DNA of 64,000 nt from Rhizobium chutanense (GTDB lineage Bacteria; Pseudomonadota; Alphaproteobacteria; Rhizobiales; Rhizobiaceae). Made by a program: the position numbers and the translations under genes. The notes below the pieces were generated by a model, which saw only the letters and a list, made by a program, of their open reading frames with translations, ran no database searches and had not been told where the DNA came from. Every line of letters begins with the position of its first letter. The first letter of the stretch is position 1. The stretch is taken from contig NZ_NWSV01000001.1 in the NCBI RefSeq assembly GCF_002531935.1, forward strand, positions 124,001 through 188,000, in the 5' to 3' direction. Positions 1 through 7,375 of this stretch are shown piece after piece.

Positions 1-60
1 CTTTTCGGCCCCGAGCGCCAGCGCTGCGGCATCGCGCGGAACATAAATCCTGACTGTCAT
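1..60 (-). CDS. fdsB: NAD-dependent formate dehydrogenase beta subunit FdsB (5' end only)
   Basis: Only the first 20 codons are in the window (MTVRIYVPRDAAALALGAEK); the rest lies beyond the left edge. FdsB is the NuoF-like flavoprotein that passes electrons from formate oxidation to NAD+. The identification rests mainly on position: its ATG overlaps the stop codon of the NuoE-like fdsG (ATGA), the usual fdsGB order. Twenty residues alone would not identify it. Confidence 0.75.
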   Translation of the reverse strand, partial: MTVRIYVPRDAAALALGAEK

Positions 61-536
61 CGGCGGGCCTCCGCAACGAGTTCGGCCGCCATCTGATTGT
101 CGATCCGGCCATAGACCTCACCGTCGAGCATCGCCGACGGGGCGCAGGCGCAGAGCCCGAGACAGTAGACCGGCTCCAGCGTCACGCTGCCGTCGAGCGT
201 CGTCTGGTGAAAATCAATGCCGAGCAGCGTCTTGACGCGCTCGGCCACCGCATCGCCGCCCATCGACTGGCAAGCCTCGGCGCGACAGAGCTTCAGCACA
301 TGCCGGCCGGCGGGATGGTTGCGATAATCGTGATAGAAGGTCATCACGCCATGCACCTCGGCGCGAGAGAGGTTCAGCTCCTCGGCGATCACAGGCAAGG
401 CTTCCTGCGGCACGTAGCCGAATTCGTCCTGAACCCCGTGCAGAATGGGAAGCAGCGGTCCTTCGAGGAAGCGCAGATCGGCGACGATGGCACGAGTGCG
501 CGCGGCAATATCGCCTTCGGCGATATGAATGGTCAT
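57..536 (-). CDS. fdsG: NAD-dependent formate dehydrogenase gamma subunit (NuoE-like)
   Basis: 159 residues of the NuoE/HoxE-type thioredoxin-like ferredoxin family. It carries the [2Fe-2S] ligand pattern C84-x4-C89 and C125-x3-C129. FdsG relays electrons between FdsA (Mo/W formate oxidation) and the FMN subunit FdsB of the cytoplasmic NAD+-reducing enzyme. Its stop overlaps the start of fdsB by 4 bp, so the two are translationally coupled. NuoE of complex I has the same fold, but a free-standing NuoE-like subunit with this partner and an adjacent LysR gene fits the fds operon better. The 135 bp upstream (537-671) should hold the operon promoter. Confidence 0.88.
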   Translation of the reverse strand: MTIHIAEGDIAARTRAIVADLRFLEGPLLPILHGVQDEFGYVPQEALPVIAEELNLSRAEVHGVMTFYHDYRNHPAGRHVLKLCRAEACQSMGGDAVAERVKTLLGIDFHQTTLDGSVTLEPVYCLGLCACAPSAMLDGEVYGRIDNQMAAELVAEARR

Positions 537-671
537 AAGGCAGCCCTCCCGACGGCTTGCTCGTTGCGGAATCGCAGCCTCCTCCAGCCCGGGCGCTACT
601 CCTCGACCAGCATCGCAAGGAAGCCGCCGGCGATCAATAACGCTTTCACGTCGATCGATAGATTTTTTCTA

Positions 672-1565
672 TCAGAGTTCTTCGTCCCGTACGAGCACTC
701 TGGCTTCGTGCAGCAAGGCCGACACGAGCGGCGTAAAGGGCTCGCGATAGGGTGCAACAAGGCCGACCAGATGATGCGCCTCCGGCTCGACGATCGGAAT
801 CATGCGGATTTCCACCGGAAAACCAAAGGATTTTGCCACATTGCGTGGCATGATGCTCGCCCAACGGCCAGTCCTGACATGCGAAAACAGCACGATCATC
901 GAATTGGATTCGAGCGTCGGATGCACGGTCGCGCCTGCTTCGGTCAGGTGCCGATTGATGATTCGCCGGTTCTGCATGTCGGCCGTCAATAGACAAAGCC
1001 GAAGATCGCCGACCTCCTTCCAGGTCACGTTATCGCGATCGGACAGCGGGCTGCCCGCGGCGGTGATCAGATGATAGCGCTCGGCATAGAGCGGAACGCT
1101 GGTGACACGACCGAGCGGCTCGTTTTCGAGATAGGTGATGCCGGCGTCGATTTCGAGGTTTTCGAGCATGCTCAGCACCTGCAGCGAATTGCGCGAGACG
1201 ATCGAGAAGGTCACGCCGGGATGCCGCTCCTGAAACGGCGTGGTGATGCGCGACAGCATGGCGAGCGCCGTCGGAATGGCGGCGAGACGGATGTGGCCGG
1301 AAAGGCCGCGGCGGGCGGCGCGCATTTCCTCCCGCATGGTGCGGGTGTCGCCGACGATGCGCCGGGCCCATTCGAGCACGCGCTGCCCCTCCGGCGTCAG
1401 CCCCTGGAACCGCGAGCCGCGCTGCACCAACATGACGCCCAATTGATCCTCGAGCTGGCGGATGGCGGCCGAAAGTGTCGGCTGCGAAATCCCGCACTCC
1501 TCGGCGGCGCGGCCGAAATGCTTTTCATTGGCAAGGGCGATAAAGAATTCCAGCTTGTCGATCAT
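672..1565 (-). CDS. LysR-family regulator of the formate dehydrogenase locus
   Basis: A 297-residue LysR-type regulator. The N-terminal winged helix-turn-helix (about residues 1-60, MIDKLEFFIALANEKHFGRA) is followed by a LysR substrate-binding domain. The start at 1565 was chosen because AAGGGG lies directly before it and the protein then begins as LysR proteins do; the open frame runs 20 codons further upstream without resembling the family. It lies just upstream of fdsG on the same strand, the usual place for an fds regulator. Formate or molybdenum as effector is inference from context. Confidence 0.85.
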   Translation of the reverse strand: MIDKLEFFIALANEKHFGRAAEECGISQPTLSAAIRQLEDQLGVMLVQRGSRFQGLTPEGQRVLEWARRIVGDTRTMREEMRAARRGLSGHIRLAAIPTALAMLSRITTPFQERHPGVTFSIVSRNSLQVLSMLENLEIDAGITYLENEPLGRVTSVPLYAERYHLITAAGSPLSDRDNVTWKEVGDLRLCLLTADMQNRRIINRHLTEAGATVHPTLESNSMIVLFSHVRTGRWASIMPRNVAKSFGFPVEIRMIPIVEPEAHHLVGLVAPYREPFTPLVSALLHEARVLVRDEEL

Positions 1566-1643
1566 CCCCTTATCTTCGACGCAGCAGCCGCGCTCCGCAA
1601 GGGCGGTTGCTAAAGACCACCGCACAGTTTTGCCCGACGGGCT

Positions 1644-1985
1644 TTAAAGATTTTCTGCAATCGGAAAAAGATCGAACAGCGATTCGAGGAAGGCAAGCAC
1701 GCTGACATTGCCGATGCTGTAATAGACCAGCCTGCCCTGGCGGCGCGTATTGACCAGGCCTTCGAGCCGCAAACGCGCAAGCTGCTGCGAGACCATCGCC
1801 TGCTGTATGCCGAGAATATTTTCGATTTCACCGACCGTCCGCTCCTCTTTCGCCAGGATGCAGAGGATCAGAAGTCGGGTGTGATGCGCCAAAGCTTTCA
1901 GCAGATCGCTCGCCTCATGGGCTTTTCCAGCGAGTATGTGCAGTTCCTGGCCGGTCATCCCCGGCTCCGGTTTAGGCAACGGCAT
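1644..1985 (-). CDS. ArsR/SmtB-family repressor (BigR/SqrR/NolR-like)
   Basis: 113 residues with a winged helix-turn-helix (HHTRLLILCILAKEE, then QQAMVSQQLARLRLEGLV) and the beta-wing RRQGRLVYYSI. It most resembles the sulfur-sensing BigR/SqrR and nodulation NolR branch rather than metal sensors: there is no CxCxxC or histidine-rich metal site. C42 matches one of the two redox cysteines of SqrR/BigR, but no second cysteine is present, so the usual disulfide or tetrasulfide switch cannot form in one chain. Start at 1985 (MPLPKP); MTGQELH at 1958 is an alternative. It is transcribed after the SDR gene, which may be its target (inference). Confidence 0.8.
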   Translation of the reverse strand: MPLPKPEPGMTGQELHILAGKAHEASDLLKALAHHTRLLILCILAKEERTVGEIENILGIQQAMVSQQLARLRLEGLVNTRRQGRLVYYSIGNVSVLAFLESLFDLFPIAENL

Positions 1986-2088
1986 TCGATATCTCGGAAG
2001 GGAGGCGGTGAAATAGTTCAGCACAATAGCATATTTGCAGAAGAGAATTCGCCAATAATAATGAAATACCAAAAAAGGTCTAAGTAAA

Positions 2089-2859
2089 TCAGCAGATAAG
2101 CTGTCCGCCATTGATCTCGACCACCTGGCCGGTAATGTATCCCGACAGCGAGGGAGCCGCCAGGAACAGATAGGCGGGAGCGCAATCCTCCGCCGTGCCG
2201 AGCCGCTGCAGCGGGATGGATTTTCTGGTCTGCTCCAGTTTTTCGCGGGAGGAATAGCGCTCGTGGAAATCCGTCTCGATCGTGCCCGGAGAGACGCAGT
2301 TGACGCGGATTGCATCCGGGGCAAGCTCCCGGGCGAGCGCCTTGGAATAGGTGGCGACGAAGGCTTTCGAGGCCGAATAGATCGAGGAGCCGGGGCTGCC
2401 GCCGGTCAGCGCCGAAATCGAGACGGTGTTGACGATGGCAGCACCCTCGGCCGCTTTCAATGCCGGCAGCAGGGCGCGCGTCAGCGCCACCACCGATGTC
2501 TGGTTGAGCCGTATGACCGCCTCATATTCGGCGTCGGTCAGCGTGGCGGCGGGAAAACGGCCAAGCATGGTGCCGGCATTGTTGACGAGCACATGAACCC
2601 TGTCGAAGAAAGCCAGAACATCTTCTGCAAATTGCGCCGCCCCGCCGACGGCGGAGAAATCGGCATGCAGCAGCAGTGCCCGTCTTTCGGATTCCGCCGT
2701 CAGCAGGAAATCCGGCAGATCCCGTCCGGGCTTGCGCCCGGTATGGACGATCACCTTCGCGCCGCAGTCGAGAAACTGCCGGGCGACTTCGAGGCCGATG
2801 CCGCGGCCGGCACCGGTCACCACGACATTGCGATTTTCAAACAGTCTGGGATGAAACAC
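2089..2859 (-). CDS. Short-chain dehydrogenase/reductase (SDR)
   Basis: A 256-residue classical SDR with the cofactor motif TGAGRGIG (about 16-23), NNAG near 93 and the catalytic YxxxK (YSASK, about 160-164). The end IN-GGQ is typical of FabG-like members. The substrate is unknown; a 3-oxoacyl-ACP reductase label would rest only on general similarity. The start is GTG at 2859, supported by AGGAGG 8 nt upstream. That ribosome-binding site abuts the end of a RIME-like repeat, so the leader lies almost entirely inside repeat sequence. Confidence 0.85.
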   Translation of the reverse strand: MFHPRLFENRNVVVTGAGRGIGLEVARQFLDCGAKVIVHTGRKPGRDLPDFLLTAESERRALLLHADFSAVGGAAQFAEDVLAFFDRVHVLVNNAGTMLGRFPAATLTDAEYEAVIRLNQTSVVALTRALLPALKAAEGAAIVNTVSISALTGGSPGSSIYSASKAFVATYSKALARELAPDAIRVNCVSPGTIETDFHERYSSREKLEQTRKSIPLQRLGTAEDCAPAYLFLAAPSLSGYITGQVVEINGGQLIC

Positions 2860-2872
2860 GAAGCCGTCCTCC

Positions 2873-2986
2873 TAGAGCATGATACCGAAAAGTGTGAGCG
2901 GCGTTCGGACAAAATCATGCTCTAACTATATAATTTAGAACAGGATTCAGATTTAAGGCCGGTCTGGACTGAAATCATCCTGTTTT
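2873..2986. repeat. RIME1-like composite palindromic element, copy 1
   Basis: Two adjacent imperfect palindromes. The first has perfect 11-bp outer arms TAGAGCATGAT (2873-2883) and ATCATGCTCTA (2914-2924). The second has arms AACAGGAT (2939-2946) and ATCCTGTT, with further inner pairing. The same two units recur at 6188-6293 in reverse order, and the first unit alone at 48956-48997. The size (about 110 bp) and double-palindrome build fit the Rhizobium intergenic mosaic element RIME1; that name is from memory, the repeat itself is seen. Confidence 0.8.
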
Positions 2987-3108
2987 AGCGAACAGCGCCG
3001 CCGGTTGCGCCATTCGCCCTTAACATATGAGCGCGCCGGCCGAAAGAAAGGCGGGCATCGATCTTTCCTGAAAGAGACAGCTAAGTCTCCCTCTGGGAAA
3101 GCCAGGTT

Positions 3109-3573
3109 TTAGCTTTCGGTCTCCAGCAGCCGCGCCCCCGGTCCCTCCTTGCCGAGCCGGTCGCCGGGATTGCGCAGCGGACAGCTATCGACCGACAGGC
3201 AACCGCAGCCGATGCAGCCGGTCAGGCGGTCGCGCAGCAGGCTGAGCTGGCTGATTCGCGCGTCGAGATCGTCCTTCCAGCGGGCCGACAGCGTTTGCCA
3301 GTCGGCGGCCGTCGGCGTGCGTCCTTGCGGCAGGGATTCGAACGCGGCCTGGATTTCCGCAAGCGGAATGCCGACACGCTGCGCCACCTTGATGATCCCG
3401 AGCCGGCGGAGCACGTCGCGCCCGTAGCGGCGCTGGTTGCCGCGGCTGCGAATGCTCGAGATCAGCCCCTTGGTTTCGTAAAAGTGCAGCGCCGAGACGG
3501 CAAGGCCGCTGCGTTCAGCCACGTCGCCGACCGTCAGGAGCTTGCCGAGCGGCACGGTAGGAATTGTCTCCAT
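3109..3573 (-). CDS. soxR: Redox-sensitive transcriptional activator SoxR
   Basis: 154 residues of the MerR family. The N-terminal winged helix ([21 protein letters not shown]) is followed by a dimerisation coiled coil and the SoxR-specific [2Fe-2S] ligands C120, C123, C125 and C131 ([12 protein letters not shown]). Oxidation of the cluster by redox-cycling compounds or superoxide activates transcription from promoters with an over-long spacer. Just such a promoter lies between this gene and the divergent flavin reductase gene. As in most non-enteric bacteria, no soxS is nearby, so SoxR probably acts directly on its target. Confidence 0.95.
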   Translation of the reverse strand: METIPTVPLGKLLTVGDVAERSGLAVSALHFYETKGLISSIRSRGNQRRYGRDVLRRLGIIKVAQRVGIPLAEIQAAFESLPQGRTPTAADWQTLSARWKDDLDARISQLSLLRDRLTGCIGCGCLSVDSCPLRNPGDRLGKEGPGARLLETES

Positions 3574-3579
3574 CGCCTC

Positions 3580-3610
3580 TTGACCTCAATATTAGTTGAG
3601 GTTTTATAAG
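3580..3610 (+). promoter_or_regulatory. SoxR box inside a long-spacer promoter
   Basis: The 18-bp palindrome CCTCAATATTAGTTGAGG (3584-3601) closely matches the SoxR box. It sits between a -35-like TTGACC (3580-3585) and a -10-like TATAAG (3605-3610), giving a 19-bp spacer. MerR-family activators, SoxR included, need such a stretched spacer. The orientation drives the flavin reductase at 3656; because the box begins about 10 bp from the soxR start it may also autoregulate soxR. Confidence 0.88.
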
Positions 3611-3655
3611 CCTTGCTCCAGCAGTCGTAAAGCCCAATCGCGAGAGGAGCGACGC

Positions 3656-4231
3656 ATGAAAACATCCATCAGGCTGGCGGTGATCTACGGAAGTACCAGA
3701 AAGGGCCGCATCTGCGAGCGGGTTGTCAAATGGCTGACGCAGGAAATTGCCCGCTTCCCGCAATTCGATATCGACATCATCGACCCGCTCGAATTTGCGC
3801 TGCCGCCGAGCCGTGAGACGACACATCCCGAAATCGACAGGCTTGCCGGGCGGCTCGGCATGGCCGACGCCTTCATCATCGTCACGCCGGAATACAATCA
3901 CAGCTTCACCGCCGCGTTGAAATCGACCATCGATCTGTTTTTCGAGCCCTGGCAGGGCAAGCCGGTCGCCTTCGTTTGTTACGGCGGCATATCGGGCGGC
4001 CTGCGCGCGGTCGAGCAGCTGCGGCTCGTCTTTGCCGAACTGCACGCCGTCACCATCCGCGATTCGGTCAGCTTTTCCGCGCCATGGAACCGCTTCGACA
4101 CGGCCGGACGACTTCATGATCCGAGCGACGCCCTGCACGCGCTCGACCGTATGATGGCGCGGCTGGAATGGTGGACCCGGGCTCTGATTGCCGCGCGCAG
4201 CGATCGTCCCTATGCCGACATCGCTGCCTGA
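3656..4231 (+). CDS. NADPH-dependent FMN reductase family protein (SoxR target)
   Basis: 191 residues of the flavodoxin-like NAD(P)H:FMN/quinone/chromate reductase family. The FMN phosphate loop GSTRKGR (about 11-17) and the motif TPEYNHSFTAALKSTID (about 80-96) are diagnostic. Such enzymes reduce flavins, quinones or azo compounds in the cytoplasm by two-electron steps that avoid semiquinone. The start at 3656 follows GAGAGGAG; an upstream in-frame ATG at 3596 lies inside the SoxR-box promoter and is rejected. Expression is predicted to rise with redox-cycling drugs. A strong terminator follows. Confidence 0.9.
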   Translation: MKTSIRLAVIYGSTRKGRICERVVKWLTQEIARFPQFDIDIIDPLEFALPPSRETTHPEIDRLAGRLGMADAFIIVTPEYNHSFTAALKSTIDLFFEPWQGKPVAFVCYGGISGGLRAVEQLRLVFAELHAVTIRDSVSFSAPWNRFDTAGRLHDPSDALHALDRMMARLEWWTRALIAARSDRPYADIAA

Positions 4232-4278
4232 GGCGGAAGGCTGCGGTTCCGTTCCCGGCAGGTACGGGACCCCTGGGG

Positions 4279-4310
4279 ACACCCGGACAGGACCTCCGTC
4301 CGGGTGTTTT
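4279..4310 (+). terminator. Rho-independent terminator after the flavin reductase
   Basis: A perfect 10-bp stem, ACACCCGGAC (4279-4288) with GTCCGGGTGT (4298-4307), a 9-nt loop and TTTT at 4307-4310. It separates the SoxR-controlled gene from the thiamine transporter operon. Confidence 0.88.
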
Positions 4311-4403
4311 CCCATCATGCCGGCCTCATCCCGGCCATGCGGACGGGTTGGGAATTTTGCGGTTGCGGGAAGAAAACCCCGGTGATAATTTCCGCGCCGA
4401 TTA

Positions 4404-4495
4404 ACAGGGGAGCTCCGTATCGCCGGGGCTGAGATGCGAGGCGCAAGCGTCCGGACCCTTCAAAGCTGATCTGGGTAATGCCAGCGGAGCGAGGT
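4404..4495 (+). ncRNA. TPP (THI-box) riboswitch
   Basis: The conserved elements of the thiamine pyrophosphate aptamer are in order: AGCTCC pairing with GGGGCT, GCTGAGAT, the variable arm, ACCCTTCAAAGCTGATCTGG (E. coli-type core with A for A/C) and GGTAATGCCAGCGGAGCGA. The aptamer's 3' strand contains the only plausible ribosome-binding purines (GGAGCGAGG) before the ATG at 4500. Control is therefore probably translational by direct sequestration; no separate terminator hairpin is seen. High TPP should shut off the downstream transporter. Confidence 0.93.
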
Positions 4496-4499
4496 TCGG

Positions 4500-4634
4500 A
4501 TGTTCTCAGGCGCACAACTATCACTCTCTCCGATGTCCGGCAGTTTCGTCGGTATCATTCTCGATGCCGTCAGGGCGCCCGATCCCTATCGCGACCGGCT
4601 GCGCATCGAGACCGCCGCCGAAATCGAACGCTGA
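4500..4634 (+). pseudogene. Truncated remnant of a YkoF-like thiamine/HMP-binding protein
   Basis: A 44-codon ORF directly after the riboswitch encodes MFSGAQLSLSPMSGSFVGII and ends in RLRIETAAEIER. This matches my recollection of the N-terminus of rhizobial YkoF-family thiamine/HMP-binding proteins (MFSGAQ-SLYPM...DPYRDRLRIET), which are normally about 200 residues with two ACT-like domains. Only about 38 residues remain, then a stop overlapping the thiX ATG (TGATGA). The join suggests an internal deletion that kept the first and last codons, preserving riboswitch control and coupling to thiX. It may survive as a leader peptide. Confidence 0.72.
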
Positions 4635-5440
4635 TGACACCGTCGCCACCATCGGATTCCCGCCGTGCCGCGCTCCTGGCAGCTCTCACCCGGGGCATGC
4701 CGGCCTTTCTCGCCGGCTGCGCCTTTCTGGCGGCATGGGAAGTCTATGTCGATCTCTCCGGTATCAAACCGTCCATCCTGCCGGCGCCGTCGCGCATCGT
4801 CATCCAGGGCTGGCTGAACCGCGAAGCGCTGATGGCAAACACCTGGCCGACGCTTGGGGCCACACTCGGCGGTTTCGCGCTGTCGCTTGCCTTCGCCTTC
4901 GCCGCGTCGATCCTCATGGATTTCATGCCCTTCATGCGCCGGGCGTTGCTGCCGGTCTTCATCGCCAGCCAAACCCTGCCGCTGGTGGCAATCGCGCCTC
5001 TTGTCGTCCTCTGGTTCGGGTTCGGTCTCGTGCCGAAGATCCTGCTGGTGGCGCTCGTCACCTTCTTTCCGCTGCTCGTCGCCCTGCTGCAGGGTTATGA
5101 ATCGACCGACCGTGACATCGCCGAATTGCTGAACTCGATGAAGGCAGGCCGCTGGCGGATTTTCCGCCTGGCGCGGCTTCCCTCGGCGCTGCCTTATTTC
5201 TTCGCCGGCCTGAGGATCTCGATCACCTATGCCGTCGTCGGTGCGATCTTTGCCGAATATGCCGGTGCCGCCCGCGGCCTCGGCATCTATATTCTCAACG
5301 CCAAGAACAATTTCCGTCCCGATCTCGTGCTCGCCGCCGTCCTCGTCAGCGCCGTGCTGACACTCTGCCTCTTCGGGCTGACGCTGCTGATCGAGCGCCT
5401 CGTCATGCCCTGGCAGCCATCCGGGGAGCGGCGCCGATGA
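4634..5440 (+). CDS. thiX: Thiamine-precursor (HMP) ABC transporter permease ThiX
   Basis: 268 residues, about six membrane helices, with the BPD_transp_1 coupling loop (E-----A--GA-R-IFRLARLPSALPYFFAGLRI region, about 165-195). It belongs to the SsuC/TauC/ThiX group that works with NMT1/THI5-like binding proteins. The ATG at 4634 overlaps the stop of the ykoF remnant, so translation is probably coupled to it and thereby to the riboswitch; a longer frame beginning at 4478 would start inside the aptamer and is rejected. It overlaps thiZ by 4 bp. Substrate assignment to a pyrimidine precursor of thiamine comes from the riboswitch and ThiY. Confidence 0.88.
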   Translation: MTPSPPSDSRRAALLAALTRGMPAFLAGCAFLAAWEVYVDLSGIKPSILPAPSRIVIQGWLNREALMANTWPTLGATLGGFALSLAFAFAASILMDFMPFMRRALLPVFIASQTLPLVAIAPLVVLWFGFGLVPKILLVALVTFFPLLVALLQGYESTDRDIAELLNSMKAGRWRIFRLARLPSALPYFFAGLRISITYAVVGAIFAEYAGAARGLGIYILNAKNNFRPDLVLAAVLVSAVLTLCLFGLTLLIERLVMPWQPSGERRR

Positions 5441-6243
5441 ACGATGCAATGGTTGAACTGCGCAAGATTTCGAAGTCCTTCGACGGCATGCGGGTGCTGG
5501 GCGATATTTCGCTCACCGTCGCAAACGGCGAGTTCGTTTCGATCGTCGGCCCGTCCGGCTCCGGAAAATCGACGATATTGCGATTGCTGACGCAGGCGCT
5601 GCGTGCCGATTCCGGCGCCTTGCTTTTCAACGGCGCGCCGCTGGAACAGGCGCCGCATTCCTTCGCCTTCATGCCGCAGCGCGATGCGCTGATGCCCTGG
5701 CGCCGGATCATCGACAATGCGGCACTCGGCCTCGAGGTGCGGGGCATGAGCCGCCGGGCCGCCCGCGCCGCCGTGGCGCCGCTGTTCGAAAGCTTCGGTC
5801 TTGCCGGCTTCGAACGCCATTATCCCGCCGAACTTTCGGGCGGCATGCGCCAGCGCGCCGCCCTGCTGCGCACCGTCGTCCAGACCCAGGACATGCTGCT
5901 GCTCGACGAGCCTTTCGGCGCGCTCGACGCGCTGACGCGCACGCAGATTCAGGAATGGCTGCAGGGCATGTGGACCGAACACCGCTGGACGGCGCTGCTG
6001 ATCACCCACGATGTCCGCGAAGCGGTGTTCCTCTCCGACCGCATCTACGTGCTTTCGGCCCGTCCGGCGCGTATCATTCGCGAATTCCACGTTCCCCTGC
6101 CCCGCCCGAGAAGCATTGCCGACCTCGGCTCGGCGGCGGCGCAGGCGATCGAAACCGAAATCCTGCAAACCCTGCTTCATCCGCTGGAACAGGATGATTT
6201 CAGGCCGGTCGGCCTAAAATCTGAATCCTGTTCTCATTTATAG
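5437..6243 (+). CDS. thiZ: Thiamine-precursor ABC transporter ATPase ThiZ
   Basis: 268 residues with Walker A GPSGSGKST (about 36-44), the signature LSGGMRQR, Walker B LLLDEPFGALD and the switch histidine in LLITHDVREA. It energises the ThiX permease at the inner membrane face. The ATG overlaps the thiX stop (ATGA). The C-terminus is odd: from base 6188 the reading frame runs into a RIME-like repeat, so the last 18 or so residues (EQDDFRPVGLKSESCSHL) and nearly the stop codon are repeat-derived. The conserved ATPase domain is intact. Confidence 0.9.
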   Translation: MNDAMVELRKISKSFDGMRVLGDISLTVANGEFVSIVGPSGSGKSTILRLLTQALRADSGALLFNGAPLEQAPHSFAFMPQRDALMPWRRIIDNAALGLEVRGMSRRAARAAVAPLFESFGLAGFERHYPAELSGGMRQRAALLRTVVQTQDMLLLDEPFGALDALTRTQIQEWLQGMWTEHRWTALLITHDVREAVFLSDRIYVLSARPARIIREFHVPLPRPRSIADLGSAAAQAIETEILQTLLHPLEQDDFRPVGLKSESCSHL

Positions 6244-6293
6244 AGTTAGAGCATGATGCCGAAAACAGCTCACATTTTTCGGCATCATGCTCT
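6188..6293. repeat. RIME1-like composite palindromic element, copy 2
   Basis: The same two palindromic units as at 2873-2986, in opposite orientation: first AACAGGAT...ATCCTGTT (6188-6232), then TAGAGCATGATGCC...GGCATCATGCTCT (6247-6293) with near-perfect arms. The first unit lies inside the 3' end of thiZ and the second in the thiZ-thiY gap, where its hairpin could stabilise the upstream mRNA or attenuate readthrough into thiY. The repeat ends 20 bp before the thiY start. Confidence 0.82.
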
Positions 6294-6313
6294 CAAGACC
6301 TGAGGAGGTCACC

Positions 6314-7324
6314 ATGCTGCTTCTCACCCGTCGCCAGACGATCTTCGCCGCCATCGCGGCCAGCCTCGCCGGCCGCTCCGCCTTCGCCCAATCGGCGCCC
6401 GCAAAGGTCCGCATCGCGCTCGACTGGACGCCCAACACCAATCATATCGGCATCTATGTCGCCAAGGCGAAGGGCTTCTATGAGGCCGCCGGCCTCGATG
6501 TCGAGATCCTTCCCTTTGCCGATGCCAGCGCCGGAACGCTGGTATCCAACGGCGTCGCCGATTTCGGCATCAGCAGCGAGATCGAGGCCATCACGCAGCG
6601 CGCCGGCGGCGGTGACGTGAAGATGGTCTACGGCGTCGTCCAGACCGAGACCGCGCGGTTGATCTTCAAGGGCGGACGCGACGACATCAAGAGCCCTAAA
6701 GATCTCGACGGCAAGACCTATGGCGGCTTTGGCGGCACCTGGGAAAGTGCGCTGATCTCGGCGATGATCCGCAATGACGGCGGCAAGGGCGAAGTCAACA
6801 CCGTCACCCTCGGCACCTCCGCCTACGAGGCGCTGGACAATGGCTCGGTCGATTTCACCCTCGAAATCTACACCTGGGAAGGCATCGCCGCCGAGCTGGA
6901 AAACCGCAAGCTCGGCCGCTTCCATTATTCCGACTACGGCATTCCGGACGAGCAGACGACGGTCATCGTCTCCAGCGACGCCTATCTCTCGGCAAGCCAC
7001 GAACATGCCCGCGCCTTCATCCAGGCGACGCGCCAGGGTTATGCCTATTCCGTCGACCATCCCGACGAAGCCTGCGCGCTGCTGATATCGGGAAGCAACG
7101 GCGCGCTGATGAACACGGAACTGGTCAAGGCTTCCCAGAAGGCGTTGATCGAGGGGCACTTCCTGCGGTCCGAGACCGGAGTGATCGGCACACTCGACCC
7201 GGCAAAGGCCGAAGGCATCGGCGGCTTCCTGCTCGAGAACGGCATTCTGGTCGATGCGAACGGCGCCGCCCTCAAGGAAAAGCCGGATTTTTCCAGCTAT
7301 TACACCAACGAACTCCTCGTCTGA
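6314..7324 (+). CDS. thiY: Thiamine-precursor (HMP) ABC transporter substrate-binding protein ThiY
   Basis: 336 residues of the NMT1/THI5-like periplasmic binding family; after the signal peptide comes KVRIALDWTPNTNHIGIYVA, the family hallmark. The N-terminus (MLLLTRRQTIFAAIAASLAG) has paired arginines before a hydrophobic stretch, compatible with Tat or Sec export. The start at 6314 is set by TGAGGAGG nearby. It delivers a pyrimidine (N-formyl-4-amino-5-aminomethyl-2-methylpyrimidine or HMP) to ThiXZ. It is separated from thiZ by half of a RIME element but is most likely in the same riboswitch-controlled operon. Confidence 0.9.
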   Translation: MLLLTRRQTIFAAIAASLAGRSAFAQSAPAKVRIALDWTPNTNHIGIYVAKAKGFYEAAGLDVEILPFADASAGTLVSNGVADFGISSEIEAITQRAGGGDVKMVYGVVQTETARLIFKGGRDDIKSPKDLDGKTYGGFGGTWESALISAMIRNDGGKGEVNTVTLGTSAYEALDNGSVDFTLEIYTWEGIAAELENRKLGRFHYSDYGIPDEQTTVIVSSDAYLSASHEHARAFIQATRQGYAYSVDHPDEACALLISGSNGALMNTELVKASQKALIEGHFLRSETGVIGTLDPAKAEGIGGFLLENGILVDANGAALKEKPDFSSYYTNELLV

Positions 7325-7375
7325 CCTCGAGCCTCGGCCTCGCCCGTCGCCGCTTTCCGCGGCAAAGTTCGTCGA

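Noticed and set aside
4478..4633. Upstream extension of thiX to an ATG at 4478.
   Set aside because: That ATG lies inside the TPP aptamer and the added residues do not resemble permeases; 4634 overlaps the relic's stop and fits the family.
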